A stretch of 64,000 bases of DNA from Pseudoneurospora amorphoporcata (GCA_033297205.1 MU859106.1:62001-126000); one strand, 5' to 3'. Shown: positions 22,735 through 33,945, counted from the stretch's first letter. Translations and numbers: made by a program. Notes: generated by a model from the letters alone, not told the origin.

Positions 22735-24222
22735 CTAGTATTTCGGCCTCGAACCATCAAACATTGAATCGGTATCCTTCTCCGTTTCCTCACGGAAACT
22801 ATGTCTTGTCTTCATGCGTGTGATCTCAGCCCATTCTTTAGCAGCCAGTTTATACATCTCCTTCTCCATCTTGGAAAGCCCAGGCTCATCCATTCTCGTT
22901 TCGCAAAGGCGCTCCAACTTCTCCGCCGCCTTTATATCGCCACCTTGCGCCGCCCTCTTGAACCTCAGCTCGGCCTCCTCATTCAGGAGTCGCATAGCCT
23001 CAGTCATGGCCTCGATACTTTGATCCCCGTAGAGGTGTATAAAGGCACTCGACAACTCAAGCACCCCTTCGCCCCCGTACTTGATCCACTCACCGATCTT
23101 CTCCGCCTCAAACTGCATGAGAATCGCCAGCGCAGAGTGCCCTTGCTCAATATCGAGCTCGTCGGCTGCGATCCGCAGCTCCTCGACGGCTGCTGTAATC
23201 TGCCCCATCATCGCATGCGCCATCCCCTTCCGGACACGGTACATGCCCTCCCACGTCCAGAGCGGCACACGCGCAGGCTTCTTGTCCAGCGGCAAAAGGT
23301 GCTCGAGCATCTCTCGCCTGCGCAGCGCGTACGAGCCGGTCTCCTTGCGGACCACAAGTCCCAGCATCGTCTCCTTGAGGTCGCTGAAGAAGCTCAACGT
23401 CTTGACCAGGAGCGGGACTTTTTCACTCTTGCCACCTTGTCCATCCAAGGCGTCAACGGCAAGGGGTTCAACCTCGTACCGTCCCGGATTCCGCTTGTAC
23501 CCATTCATGGCCTTGTCGAGGTACATCATGGCGATCGCGGGCTTTTCAGGGTCCCACAGCTCGACGGCCTTCCAGGTGCAAGCGTTGGCATCGCCCTTGT
23601 TGATGAGCTCCTGGTACTTGGTCTGAATGAAGCGGTAGGTGTCGCTCTTGGGGTCGCGGTGGCGGGCGATCTGGTCAAAGTAGCGGTACAGCGTCAGGAT
23701 CGCCGGCGAGTAGTTGAGCGATGACAGCATGTGCAGAATGTGCATGCCCATCTGCCAGAAGGCGGGCACCTCGTAGTGCGGGTGGATGAGCAGGAAGCCG
23801 CAGTAGTAAAGGCGCGAGACGGGGAAGTAGTCCTCGCGCATCATACGCGTCTTCCACGTTGACTCGTGCTTGACGGCCACCATCATGTACGCGATGAGGG
23901 TCTCGATGCAGTCTTGCGCGGTGAGGTTGGGCGCCCGGAGGTGGCTGACGAGGAACTCCCATTGTTCGGGGGTGGGGCCTTCGTATTTGTCTCCGAAATA
24001 GCGACCGCTTTGAGCTCTTCTGGACGAGATTCCGGCCGCTCTGTATGAACGTCGTTGCTGCTGTGATGCTGCCGGTTGGCTATGGCTGCTTAATGGCGAG
24101 CTCGATGACGATGGCTGGTGAGATGATATCGACGGCCATACATGATGAAGTGCTGCGGGCGACACCGGTTGTAGGGATGAAAGGCGACATGTTTGCCGCA
24201 CCAGGGCCCGGGATCTGTGCAT
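22735..24222 (-). CDS. Putative mitochondrial protein with helical repeats, function unknown
   Basis: Single-exon CDS of 495 residues from the ATG at 24222; the frame opens upstream only with a GTG. The N-terminus (MHRSRALVRQTCRLSSLQP, then a Ser/Gln-rich stretch) has many arginines and no acidic residues over about 60 residues, typical of a mitochondrial targeting sequence. The mature part (from about residue 65, after RRAQSGRYFGDKYEGPTPEQ) is all-helical in character. It has segments such as AIAMMYLDKAMNG and AALQ-type helices (AAQGGDIKAAEKLERLCE) that resemble Sel1/TPR repeats. I do not recognise a named orthologue. Codon use is strongly C/G-ending in the middle, so it is a real gene. A long open frame on the opposite strand (22801-23724) is its shadow. 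It is divergent from the bud21 gene with about 520 nt between the start codons. Confidence 0.82.
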   Translation of the reverse strand: MHRSRALVRQTCRLSSLQPVSPAALHHVWPSISSHQPSSSSSPLSSHSQPAASQQQRRSYRAAGISSRRAQSGRYFGDKYEGPTPEQWEFLVSHLRAPNLTAQDCIETLIAYMMVAVKHESTWKTRMMREDYFPVSRLYYCGFLLIHPHYEVPAFWQMGMHILHMLSSLNYSPAILTLYRYFDQIARHRDPKSDTYRFIQTKYQELINKGDANACTWKAVELWDPEKPAIAMMYLDKAMNGYKRNPGRYEVEPLAVDALDGQGGKSEKVPLLVKTLSFFSDLKETMLGLVVRKETGSYALRRREMLEHLLPLDKKPARVPLWTWEGMYRVRKGMAHAMMGQITAAVEELRIAADELDIEQGHSALAILMQFEAEKIGEWIKYGGEGVLELSSAFIHLYGDQSIEAMTEAMRLLNEEAELRFKRAAQGGDIKAAEKLERLCETRMDEPGLSKMEKEMYKLAAKEWAEITRMKTRHSFREETEKDTDSMFDGSRPKY

Positions 24223-24746
24223 TACTGGCTGTAAAAGAGTTGTGAGCCTTGAGCTCACTTCAACCGAGGTGAATTGAAGGAGGTGAAGTGAGGTTTAAAT
24301 GTGGTGGAGAATATCGGAGTGTTGATGTCCGGGTACGTAACTGGCTGTTAGTGCATCCTGTACCTACCTAGAAGTGGGCGGCGTGGCACGGGTACCGTGC
24401 CGACCTCCGCAGGGTGGTTGTGCTGAATGCAAGCCCAAGTGGGTCAGGAACCGCAAGCCCACTGAATTGATCCAATCAGTAAGCCCGGCGATTGCCTGCC
24501 ACAGATGCCAGACCCTGGTCGGCCAAAAAAAAGTGTGAATTGGAGAAAGTTCAAACCTTTGAATTGCGAACCCTTTTAGGACCCTTCACTTGAGATTCCC
24601 GCCTTCATATCGCCTCATCAGAACCACTTCCTTTTTTGGCTTGCACTGAAACTTTGTGCTCACTGATCGCCCAGTCACTTAGAGGAAAGAAGGACTTTTC
24701 GAAAAAGCCACATTTCAGACAATTCTTGCCACGGCGCATTACCAAA
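24223..24746. promoter_or_regulatory. Shared divergent promoter region
   Basis: 524 nt separate the start codons of the mitochondrial-protein gene (minus) and the Bud21-like gene (plus). Both promoters and leaders must lie here. I see no strong TATA box. A 13-nt near-repeat of TACCTACCTAGA type occurs near 24360. Confidence 0.55.
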
Positions 24747-25850
24747 ATGGCACCAAGGACTCGCGGCCAAACAGCAAGGGAGAACTCCCCTGAAAAGGCT
24801 GCTGTCACTCCGGCAAAGGCACCTCGTGCAACGAAGGCTGCGGCCAAGAAGGCCACACCCAGGAAGGCTGCTCTGAAGAGGGCTGCGGAGATTGTAGAAA
24901 CTGAGCAAGTGGAGGTTGAGAGCACGGTTCAGACTCCCTTGAAGGAGTCATCGGCAGAATCCTCCATCTCGATCAGGAGTACTAAGCACGTCGACATCGA
25001 GATCCCTATCCCAACATCAGCCGCCACGACCCTGGACCCTGATACAACAATGGAGGGAGAATCGCAATTATTCCAGACCCCAACCGAGCAGCCGCGGGGA
25101 AAGCGCATCACATTCGACGACAGTGAGCAGGAGGAGTTTGTCACGCCAAGAGAAGCCCCGGATGTCAACCCGTTGGAAAAGATCTTGAAGGAGAAGAAGG
25201 AAGAACAGGGGCAAAGCGAAGAGGATTCGGAAGAGGAGGACAGCGACGATGAGGCTCCTGAGGCGGTCTCTACTTCTGCGGCCCAGGCCAAGTCTTTGGA
25301 GGCTGAGAAGGCTGCCCAACGGGCTGCCGAGCAGTAAGTCATCATGCGGAACCGTGGAAGATGATGCGTGAAAAATGACGCTAACGGCTACTACAGGAAA
25401 GCTGCCGCCGAGAAGAAGAGACGCCAAGAGCGCGATGCCATCCTCAAGGAGCAAGCAAAGTCCAAGAAGCGTGCCGCCAACAAGGTTGAGCAACCAAGTG
25501 AGGACGAAGCCGAGTCAGAGGCTGAGGAGGATGCTGCGGCAACTTTGCCCGAGAAGAGGAAGCGGGAGATACCGAAACTGCTTCCCCTCGAGCTTTTGGA
25601 GTCTGACGATGAAGACGACGAGGCTCTTGAGAGGTCAGATTCGGCCGCCGGAGCCAAGAGGAGAAAGGTGGTTCGTGAAGCCAAGGGTATCAAGGACGAG
25701 AAGGTCGGTTCGACAGTGTTCAGGGTTGTGCCGAACAACACAAACCAGACCCTTGCGCCCAAGGTGAAGAGGCAAGCGTTGAACCTCAAGGAGACCCTCC
25801 TGCTTCGAAACAGGAAGCTGCAAGTGAAGGGCGGGTTCTTTAGGCGGTAA
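24747..25850 (+). CDS. bud21: U3 snoRNP-associated protein, Bud21/Utp16 family
   Basis: CDS join(24747..25333, 25397..25850), 346 residues. The 63-nt intron has donor GTAAGT, branch-like GCTAAC and acceptor CTACAG, and splits a glutamine codon. The N-terminal 60 residues are rich in A, K and P. The middle is highly acidic (EEDSEEEDSDDE, then EDEAESEAEED). A charged coiled-coil stretch surrounds the splice site. The C-terminal 100 residues hold the family signature: KRKREIPKLLPLELLESDDEDD, then GSTVFRVV, LAPKV, and the terminal VKGGFFRR. In yeast, Bud21/Utp16 is a component of the small-subunit processome that acts with U3 snoRNA in early 18S rRNA processing in the nucleolus. The assignment rests mainly on the C-terminal motif; the rest is low-complexity. 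Confidence 0.8.
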
Positions 25851-26701
25851 GCTGCGATGTGCAGATCGTGGGGGAGGACTGAGGAGGTGAAAGAACGAGG
25901 CGGACAATTTACACGTGTACACCCATGATATTTCGTTCCGCTGGTGATCAACAATAGCGATCATACTGTTGCTGGCGGTGGTAGTGTAGGAACTCTGAAA
26001 AGCCGAGCGGATGAGCGGACAGGAAGTTGGCACAACAAGGTCTCCAGTGTCATTAGTCGGACGCAGGTACAGCGATCCACAACTGGATGGAGATATGACG
26101 AAACAAGGGTCCCAGTTAATGATACCAAACCATCAAAAAGTAAACACAGCTTTAGCCGAGTCCCGTCTTGAACTTTGTCTCTTGAAACTGGTGTTATTTG
26201 CTTCTGGAAATGTGAGATTTATCTGATATGCTGCATAGTAGATGTATCTGGCTTCAAGTGGTGTCATAGAGGTAGAGGACCTTACAGCTTGGAACTATCA
26301 TTGACGGTAGCAGCGACAATCGGCCTTCTCGCAACTGGCGGGATTCCACCCGCCAAGCAACCATTTCACACGAAAACCTCTAGGAAACGAAGCCCGGGAA
26401 CGACAACAAGCTTGGGGCCGGGAATCGCACCTGTGACAGGCTCTGGTGCCCCGAACTTGCAGATGATAATCCACTTTTACGTCTGATGCCTCCACCCTAG
26501 CTACCGAGTCCCGACCCCTCCTCCAGCGGTACATAGAGGTACCCTATCCCACTCCGGCTTTCGTCCCATCCCATCTCGAGCTGTGTTTCCAACTTCCACT
26601 CCAACAACACATCATCACAACTTTTACATCTGCTTCTGCTTCCTGCAACTCCCCCTAGATACCCTCTTTTTAATACTATCAAACCAAACAAATCGCCCAA
26701 A
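25851..26701. other. Intergenic region and triosephosphate isomerase promoter
   Basis: 850 nt without a gene. The last 100 nt before the tpi ATG are C/T-rich and end in an A/C-rich leader (AATCGCCCAAA before ATG), the pattern seen in strongly expressed fungal housekeeping genes. Confidence 0.6.
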
Positions 26702-27733
26702 ATGGCTCGTCAGTTCTTCGTCGGCGGTAACTTCAAGATGTGCGTCAATTCCCATTCCCATAGCTCAAAGGAGCTTTCCCCAACACTTTTACCCCGCCAT
26801 TACCATCGTCATCCATCGCATCCCGTCATATGTCACGTCGGAATGGTCGGCTAACCAAACAAACCCCTATTTCCAGGAACGGGACCCAGAAGGATCTCAA
26901 GGCCATCGTTGAAAACCTCAACAATGCTCAGTTGGACTCCAACGCCGGTATGTTTGCAACCGCAGAGCAAGAAATCGGGAAACCAGCAATACAATGAATT
27001 GCCCAATGCTGACCACAACATAAAACACAGAGGTCGTGATCGCCCCTCCCGCTCTCTACCTTGACTTCGTCAAGCAGAACCTCAAGAATTCCAAGGTTGA
27101 GGTGGCCGCCCAGAACGTGTTCAACAAGCCCAACGGCGCCTTCACCGGCGAGATCAGCGTCTCGCAGCTCCAGGATCTCGGCATCAAGTGGACCATCCTC
27201 GGCCATTCTGAGCGCCGCAACGAACTCGGCGAGTCGGACGAGTTCGTCGCCTCCAAGACCAAGTACGCGCTCGACAACGGCATCTCGGTCATCTGGTGCT
27301 GCGGCGAGTCCAAGGACACGCGCCAGGCCGGCGAGACTATCAAGTTCGTCGAGAACCAGCTCGCCGCCCTCGCCAAGGAGATTTCCGACTGGAAGAACGT
27401 TGTCGTCGCCTACGAGCCCATCTGGGCCATCGGCACCGGCCTCGTCGCCACCAAGGAGCAGGCCCAGGAGGTGCACGCCGCCATCCGCAGCTGGCTCAAG
27501 AAGAACGTCAACGAAAAGGTTGCCGAGGAGACTCGCATCCTCTACGGCGGCTCTGTCAACGCCAAGAACTGCAAGGACCTTGCCAAGGAGGAGGACATTG
27601 ACGGTTTCCTTGTTGGCGGCGCCAGCTTGAAGCCCGAGTGTGAGTTTTATCATCCGCTGATGCTATGATGTGAAGATGGATGGCTAACATGATGATACAC
27701 ACAGTCGTCGAGATCATCAACTCCAAGCAGTAG
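26702..27733 (+). CDS. tpi: Triosephosphate isomerase
   Basis: CDS join(26702..26739, 26877..26947, 27031..27639, 27705..27733), 248 residues, exactly the usual length. All introns have GT-AG ends (GTGCGT, GTATGT, GTGAGT donors). Catalytic residues are all present at standard numbering: Lys12 in GGNFKM, His95 in ILGHSERR, and Glu165 in VAYEPIWAIGTG. The phosphate-gripping loop 6 follows Glu165 (AIGTGLVAT), and YGGSVNAKN and VGGASLKPEF complete the phosphate site. The cytosolic homodimer interconverts dihydroxyacetone phosphate and glyceraldehyde 3-phosphate in glycolysis and gluconeogenesis. The first exon (38 nt) ends inside the Met13 codon of NFKMNGT, and the last exon encodes only FVEIINSKQ plus its stop. 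Third-position C bias is extreme, consistent with high expression. Confidence 0.98.
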
Positions 27734-28320
27734 GCGACCCGCCCATAAAAAGTTTCATATAGCTTTGTAACAAACCGCACGTCCTGTCAGCGCAATAGGG
27801 GGCTGACGTCTGCGGGTTTATATAGGCTGGGAAACGGTGTTGAGAACAAGGCGAAAATATAAAACAGTTAAATGTCCTAATCCGTGTTTCAGTTGAAGTG
27901 GAATGGTGAAAAAAAAAAGCAGTGTTTTGTTTCCTGTAGCCCGTTCAACTTTCCTGTGACATCGATTACCGTAACTCCATGGTTTCTTCATCCGCTCTTC
28001 TTAGATGTTCACCACAAATTTGAGCGTTGACAGCCGATTCACCTGGAACCACAGGATAGTGTCTGATGCTTGGAAAACGGGAGAATCCATCATCTGAGCT
28101 TGACGGATCTAAAGGGACTTCAGGACAACTTGATGTGACCCACCAAAGTCCTTTGATACTGCCAGAAACCTTTCAATGTCCTTATTCATATTCATACATT
28201 CCACGTGGTATATACAATCCATCTGGTACCGAACCGAGCCAGCTATCAAGCCAACACCAGCCCAGCACCAGGCCCAGCATCTCCCAACACAACATCGCCC
28301 AGCCCAGCCCAAGCAGCAGT
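27734..28320. other. Convergent intergenic region between tpi and the mL43 gene
   Basis: 587 nt between two convergent genes. It must hold both 3' UTRs and poly(A) sites. No gene is seen. Confidence 0.6.
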
Positions 28321-29062
28321 TTACACAACCAACCCCTGCCCATGATAAGGCGACCAGACGCCTCTGACACTGGGGTTCGTGCTAGTAACGGGCTTCTTGA
28401 ACTTCTGGGGCTTCTCGCCGCTCGAGTCTCTCAGAAGCTCCGCCTTCTTGAGGATCTCCAGCGGCTCCATGTTGCGCACGCAGATGGCCTTGGTGCGTCC
28501 GTTGATGTAGTGGCCCATGAGAATCGGGTGCTTGGCGGGCCGCGGGGAGACGACGAACTCGATCTGGGGGTTGGCGGCGGCGAATTTGGGGAGGAGGGAT
28601 TTGATGAAGCCGCTGTGAGGAAGAAATGTTAGCAACTGAACTGGGGCTGTATGGAGGTCTGGGGGGGGTTGGGTGGCATAGATCGAGGGCGACGGAGGAG
28701 GGACGGAGGATGAGGGCGTGAAAGTCTTGGATGGTGATGAGGATGGTGGTGTCGAGGATACATGGAGGATAGGGCTCGGTAGGTGGGTAGGTAGGTAGGG
28801 TATTCGATCGGAAGGGATATAGACAGTGCTGTCATGTCGTCGAAGGATCGTAAACGTACTTCATGCCCCGGGAGCTGCCAGCCCAGTCACTGTAGTGGAT
28901 GTCCAACTTCTTGCACTGCAAGACGAATGCACCGACGCCATTCTAGAGACAAAGCAACCAACAGTTAGCATTTTTATCTTGATTAGATTAAATAATTGCT
29001 CAGGATTCTGGCTAACTTACACGGCCGGCAGAGGAGATCTGCGTCAATGCTTTTACCGTCAT
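28321..29062 (-). CDS. MRPL51: Mitochondrial large-subunit ribosomal protein mL43 (yeast Mrpl51)
   Basis: CDS complement(join(28321..28612, 28860..28942, 29021..29062)), 138 residues. Exon 1 encodes MTVKALTQISSAGR. Exon 2 encodes NGVGAFVLQCKKLDIHYSDW through SSRGM. Exon 3 opens GFIKSLLPKFAAANPQIEF and carries PRPAKHPILMGHYINGR and the KAICVRN block. These are the conserved parts of the L51/S25/CI-B8 thioredoxin-like domain found in mL43. All splice sites fit consensus (GTAAGT, GTACGT; TCTAG, CACAG). The protein is a structural part of the mitochondrial 54S ribosomal subunit. As in other mL43 proteins there is no obvious cleaved presequence. The C-terminal 40 residues (after ELLRDSSGEK) are the less conserved tail. 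The gene is divergent from the U1-70K gene. Confidence 0.93.
28778..28800. repeat. GGTA tetranucleotide microsatellite in mL43 intron 2
   Basis: A short run of GGTA/GGTG units within the 247-nt second intron of the mL43 gene (28613-28859). It is a low-complexity microsatellite without evident role. Confidence 0.6.
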
Positions 29063-29727
29063 TGTTGTGATGCTCTTCTTCTTCTTCGTCGCCGCCGTCC
29101 TCGCCTTGCAACAAGTCCGAGTCCACCAGGGTTCATGATCCGGAGGGTGCGACTTCGAACTTCTGCCAGACTCTCGCCCGCAGCCCGTCGCGCGCCGGCA
29201 CGGCACTGGGGGACTGGACCCGCCCACTGACTGCAAAAGCGGTCGGCAGAATTTCAATGCGATTCCACCCCACTGATTGGGTGTGTGCGTAGTGATAGGA
29301 CGAAGGTGAGGAGGAGGGTGCACGGTCCCTCGTTCGCAGTGGCCGTTCGGTCAAGCGCGCGAAGAGCTGGAGCCAGAGCTGCGAGGCGGCCAGGCAGTGG
29401 ACGACTTTGGGCCAGGACCGTTGTTGCTGCTCCTCCCGCCTCCCGCCCGCTCTTCAACTGTCCACTTTCTCAAGCAAAGTCGCGAATGCGGGTTGGACCT
29501 TTTTCACACCCGACAAACACGACATTTATCGTCATCCCAGCTTTGGCAAATTTGTAACAGCGTTAAAGCTTATTTGAACTGTTCTTGCCCGGCTTTCCGA
29601 ACAGCAGAGGATAAAACGACAACAGACGACATTTCCTGGTTTCGACGGACATATTTAATTCGACGACAGATAAGATCAACCACAATCAAAACAACAACCA
29701 GCTGCAACATCGACACGTGAAGCGACC
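29063..29727. promoter_or_regulatory. Divergent promoter of the mL43 and U1-70K genes
   Basis: 665 nt separate the two start codons. The U1-70K leader is A/C-rich (ACACGTGAAGCGACC before ATG). No TATA box is obvious. Small open frames seen here lack coding character. Confidence 0.55.
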
Positions 29728-31463
29728 ATGACAGATAGGCTCCCGCCTAACCTCCTCGCGCTCTTCGCGCCCCGGCCACCTCTGCGCTGGGTGCCGCCCT
29801 GCGATGTTGCTCCCGAAGAGCGCAAGTCGGCCTTCATCACCCCCGTCGCCGACTTCCTTCCTGCCATGCAAGCCTACGAGCAGGAGTACGAGTACCACCC
29901 GACCGAGAGCTGGCTGGAGGCGCGCGACCGCAAGAAGCGCGAGAAGAAGGAGGCTTTGGAGAAGCTGCTGACCGAGGGCCCCAAGAATTGTACGCGGCAA
30001 CCACCCTCCAACGGCGTTGCGCGCAGTTGTACTCGCTACTCCTTTACTTGACAACCGTGGGTCCCTTGTTGTCATGCGGCTTGGCTAACAGATATTGTTT
30101 CTTGTTGCAGACAACCCCAATGACGATCCCAACATCAGAGGAGATGCTTTCAAGACGTTGATAGTGGCGCGTCTTGACTACCGTGCTGATGAACAGGATC
30201 TCGAGCGCGAGTTCAGCCGCTTCGGCCCCATTGAGCGCGTGAGTTTGCATCCCCCATCACCATGGCAGGATATCTATGCATGTGTTGTTGAACGTTTGTC
30301 TGACACGAAAACAGATCCGTATCATCAGGGATACCCACGTCGATGAGAACTCGAACAAGAAGAAAAAGCCCCATCGTGGCTATGCTTTTGTCGTTTTCGA
30401 ACGCGAAAAGGACATGAGAGGTAATGACTAGCCCTCCTTGACCCCCCTCCTTCTTGACATTCAACCAGCACACTACAGACAAGGAAACGCCCGCTGTCGG
30501 TGCTGTTCTGTAAGCCCACAACCAGGACTCAATGGCCCTCAAGCTTGCCTGTCCTGCGGAAACTTTTTTCGTCTTCCCTTTATCCGTTCATCATATTCCA
30601 CGTCGTCGTATACCTTGAAAGGTAGTATTTGTTTCTTCATGGTAAGGCCTTACTGACACCTGCGCCTGTGGCGCATGCGCAACCCAGCTGCTCTAGATGG
30701 CTGTGATGGCATCCGTATCAAGGATCGCCGCATCAAGGTCGATGTAGAGAGAGGCCGTACGGTCAAGGGATGGAAACCTCGTCGTCTCGGTGGCGGTCTT
30801 GGAGGCCGTGGTTACACCAAGGCGATGCCTGCTAGGCCTATGGGTCCCGGTGGATTTGGCGGCCCCGGTGGCTTCCGCGGTGGTGGCTTCGGTGGTGGAT
30901 TCAGAGGACGTGACCGCGGCTTCAGGGGTGGTGGCGGCCCCGGCGGCCCTGGCGGCGGCTTTGGAGGTGGTGATCGCTTCGGTGGACGTAGCGGTGGCGG
31001 CGGTTTCGGCGGCGGACGTGACGGCGGCCGTGGCTTTGGCGCCCCAGCTGGTGGCAGCAGTTTCTCCCCTCCGTCGGGTGCTCCCAGCGGCCCCGGTGGT
31101 GGCTTTGGCGGCCGTGACCGTGACAGTCATCGTGGGGGTGACAGGAACCGCGATCGCGACAGCCGCAGAGACGGTCCTAGCGGAAGCAGCGGTGGGTACG
31201 GTGGGCGTGATGGCGGTCGCTCATATGATGACAGATCTGGCGGCGGAGGTTTCCGCGGCGGTGAACGCAACGCTCGGCAGACTGGCAGCAACATGGAGCC
31301 CATCAGACCTAGAGAACCCGGAGCCCCAAGGGAAACCAGAGACGGTGGGTATCACGGTGGTGGCGGCCGCGACTACGACAGGCCCAGAGATCACGACGAC
31401 TCGTCTAGGAAACGCGGGTACGACGGCGGATATGAAGACCCCAGAAAGTTGCGTCGCTACTAG
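29728..31463 (+). CDS. snp1: U1 small nuclear ribonucleoprotein 70 kDa protein (U1-70K)
   Basis: CDS join(29728..29989, 30111..30238, 30315..30420, 30688..31463), 423 residues. The N-terminus ([17 protein letters not shown]) is the conserved segment that wraps the U1 snRNP core and contacts U1-C. A basic helix ([16 protein letters not shown]) precedes the RRM, whose RNP2 is TLIVARL (about 103-109) and RNP1 is RGYAFVVF (151-158). The family hallmark [23 protein letters not shown] follows. The C-terminal 200 residues are Gly/Arg-rich (FGG, RGG, GGGF units), then RD/RE-rich, and end in EDPRKLRRY. The protein binds stem-loop 1 of U1 snRNA and helps define 5' splice sites. Intron 3 (30421-30687, 267 nt) is unusually long for this window and lies in the RRM; the acceptor AACCCAG was chosen because it restores [11 protein letters not shown] in frame. 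Confidence 0.93.
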
Positions 31464-33069
31464 ACATGATGCTGGTCGCCGAACAAACAACATTGACAGG
31501 ACCCAATCAACAACAACATACTGGTCCGGTTTGTCTCGTGGTGGGTATCATCAGCCCCCTCTCACTACTGCTCTCAAGTTTCTACTCAGTATCCTTCCCT
31601 TTTCCTTCGACGATAAGGGTAAGCTACGACGTTTCACTTCTCACGTGTCAGTCATACTCTCGACTATGGGCCGTGTCAACTATCCACAACCAGGATAGTG
31701 GGGAGGTATCGATATTTTCAGACACTTTGTCGTCCAAAAGCGGATGTGATTATTTTTCCGGTGGCCAAGGTAACCGCGTAATAACGATCCAAAGAGCAAT
31801 ATGGTTGCATACTCGGCAGTCCAAGTTCAAATGGTAACCTCCGACCTTTTCGTCCATTCAGAGCATCTGGCACATCAGCCCAAAGACAAGACAACTCAAG
31901 GTCTAGAAAGTCAGGTGGCACTGGTGAGAGCTCAGTTCGTCAACAAATGCACGGTGGTGGCACCCGTCACAGACCAACTTCGCAACCTAGGACACAGTGC
32001 TGGACACTCAAAAACGTTCCGCCGTACGTCTTCGCAGGAGCAACAAGACATCAATCAGCATACCCGTCGCAGGAAGGTAAAGGAAGGTAAAGAAAAAAAA
32101 AAAAAAAAAAAAAAAATCGAGGTAAAAGACCGTTGAGGCCACTTGCTCTCCGCGCCTTCGATATTGTGTCTTCTTGCCTTTTTCTCTTCTTTCTTTTGTT
32201 TTTTTTCCGTTGTCACTTGTATCATATCCAGTTTTGGTTTAACCCGTGTATTCTTGAATCAATCGAAAACAAAGAGGAGTCAAAAAGCACGGGTGTGGGT
32301 AGGTAGGAAAGAACAAAATGACATTGCTAGCGTAAAGGTATGAAGTTATAAGCGTTGCAGCGTTAAAAGGTGTAGCGTCATGTTGGCTCCTTGAGTCCCA
32401 ACGTTCTGAATTCTAACGTTATGAGACTGGGCAGGACGCGCTTGCGGCTTGTAGACTGAGAGGGATGGTTAAGGTACCTCTCGAAACACATCAGAGCACG
32501 ATCAGGAGACACCTTGTCTGATTGTCAACCTCCAAAGTTGGAGATGATAAGAACATCGGCATCGTGTTGTTTGTAGATTTCAGGTCGTGCATACTTTCCT
32601 CACGAAAAACTCGAACCCTGAGGGCACGAGTAAGTAGTCTCGATGCTTTTACTTTTTTCTGCTCTTCTTGACTTGATGAATCCAAGTCAAAGACATCCAT
32701 AAAAGCTCATATCAGCGTCGAGACCCACATTCTCCATCTGGACGGGACTTCTCCCACAAAGTTGTGGATAGCAAGTAATAGCATAGAACTTACACCAGCC
32801 CCAACTCCGGCTCGGCCAAAAACGAAGCCCCCACCATCCCCCGATCTCCACCACGCAAGTGGAAAAACACCAAGACCAGGGTAACTGTTCGAGCCTACTC
32901 ATACCCACGAATCCTTTTTTTCACAGAGGAAACATCATTGTGATACCAACAGTTCTAGCCCGCCTCAAACCACCAATTTGCTTTACATAGTGTAAACAAA
33001 AAAGGTAGGGAAAAAGAGGGGGAAAAAAAGAGAAAAGAAAAAAGAAGAGGAAGCATTTGATCGTTATCA
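31464..33069. other. Intergenic region downstream of the U1-70K gene
   Basis: 1.6 kb without a convincing gene. It contains an A24 run at 32093-32116 and A/G-rich sequence at about 33000-33060 that would provide T-rich terminators for the minus-strand tRNA-Glu gene. Confidence 0.6.
32093..32116. repeat. 24-nt poly(A) homopolymer
   Basis: An uninterrupted A run in the intergenic region after the U1-70K gene, preceded by a doubled AGGAAGGTAA unit (32071-32090). No coding or retroelement sequence was recognised beside it. Confidence 0.85.
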
Positions 33070-33162
33070 CTCGGATACCGGGAGTCGAACCCGGGGCTGT
33101 TGAGAAGGCAGACACTTCTGGAGAAGTGAGAGTCAACGATGTTACCGCTACACCATACCCGA
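33070..33162 (-). tRNA. tRNA-Glu (CTC), with a 22-nt intron
   Basis: Read on the minus strand, the acceptor stem TCGGGTA/TATCCGA pairs with one G-T pair and the discriminator is G. The anticodon stem GTTGA/TCAAC closes a loop with anticodon CTC. The T-arm is CCGGG-TTCGACT-CCCGG. A 22-nt insertion follows the base 3' of the anticodon, the canonical intron site; removing it restores a 7-base loop. The intron itself contains CTTCT...AGAAG, able to form a small hairpin. A T6 run lies about 30 nt beyond the 3' end. Confidence 0.94.
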
Positions 33163-33945
33163 TTTGGAATATGGTTTCCGTGCTTCCTTGTTAGAAGCGG
33201 ATTGCAGGAGTAGAGATTATTTAGGTACTTACCATTCTTACCTCGAACACATGAGATTTCTACTATTTCTGTTTTCCCGTGTGTGGTCTTCAGAGGCGAG
33301 AGAATCTGCGAACTATGACGAAGTTTTCAAAGAACGGTCCTGGATAGATCACGATATGATGTCTTCCACGGTCGTATTCTCGCAATCTTCTTTCTAAGAG
33401 CACTTGAGAGCAGGACATTGTTATGATGTTATTGACTGTCATTTCGAGGTTTTGGCGCGACCTGCCTCACAATCTCAAACAGTAAAATAGTGTGACTGCT
33501 GCTGCTCTCCCTCACAAGGTTCTGGACCGCTTAACGAACTGCGCATCATGTATGATTTAGCCCTTTTCATTGGCGGGCAATTTCCCTGCCCTGTCTCAAG
33601 ACGCCTGGTAATACATAAAGATGACCGTTTCATGTTCCCAGAAGAAGCCATACAAGATGGTATCGTAACCTTTCCCCATGTAAAACACGGAATGACGAGC
33701 AAAGTAGTAGTAAAAACCGAGAAAAATGACCTTTGCAAAAATAACCGGCCCCTTTCATATTCCTTCCTTCTATGCAGCTTCCGTCTGCATGGCTCCCTTT
33801 TCGTTAGTGGTCGCGTGTTTGTTCTTGTTGTTAGAGAACCCATTGAACGGTATATATCATGCCCACAACCGTCTCATCAACCAACCACTCTCATGCCCTT
33901 TCTTCGCATCCATGGTATCGTCAAGAACAAAACTCTGACATCCCT
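33163..33945. other. Intergenic region between tRNA-Glu and mrt4
   Basis: About 780 nt without a convincing gene. It includes the upstream region of tRNA-Glu and the 3' UTR of mrt4. Confidence 0.55.

Noticed and set aside
22801..23724. 307-codon plus-strand open frame
   Set aside because: Antisense shadow of the minus-strand mitochondrial-protein gene, whose codon use and presequence are convincing.
30790..31698. 302-codon open frame rich in Ala and Val
   Set aside because: Alternative frame of the Gly/Arg-rich U1-70K C-terminus.
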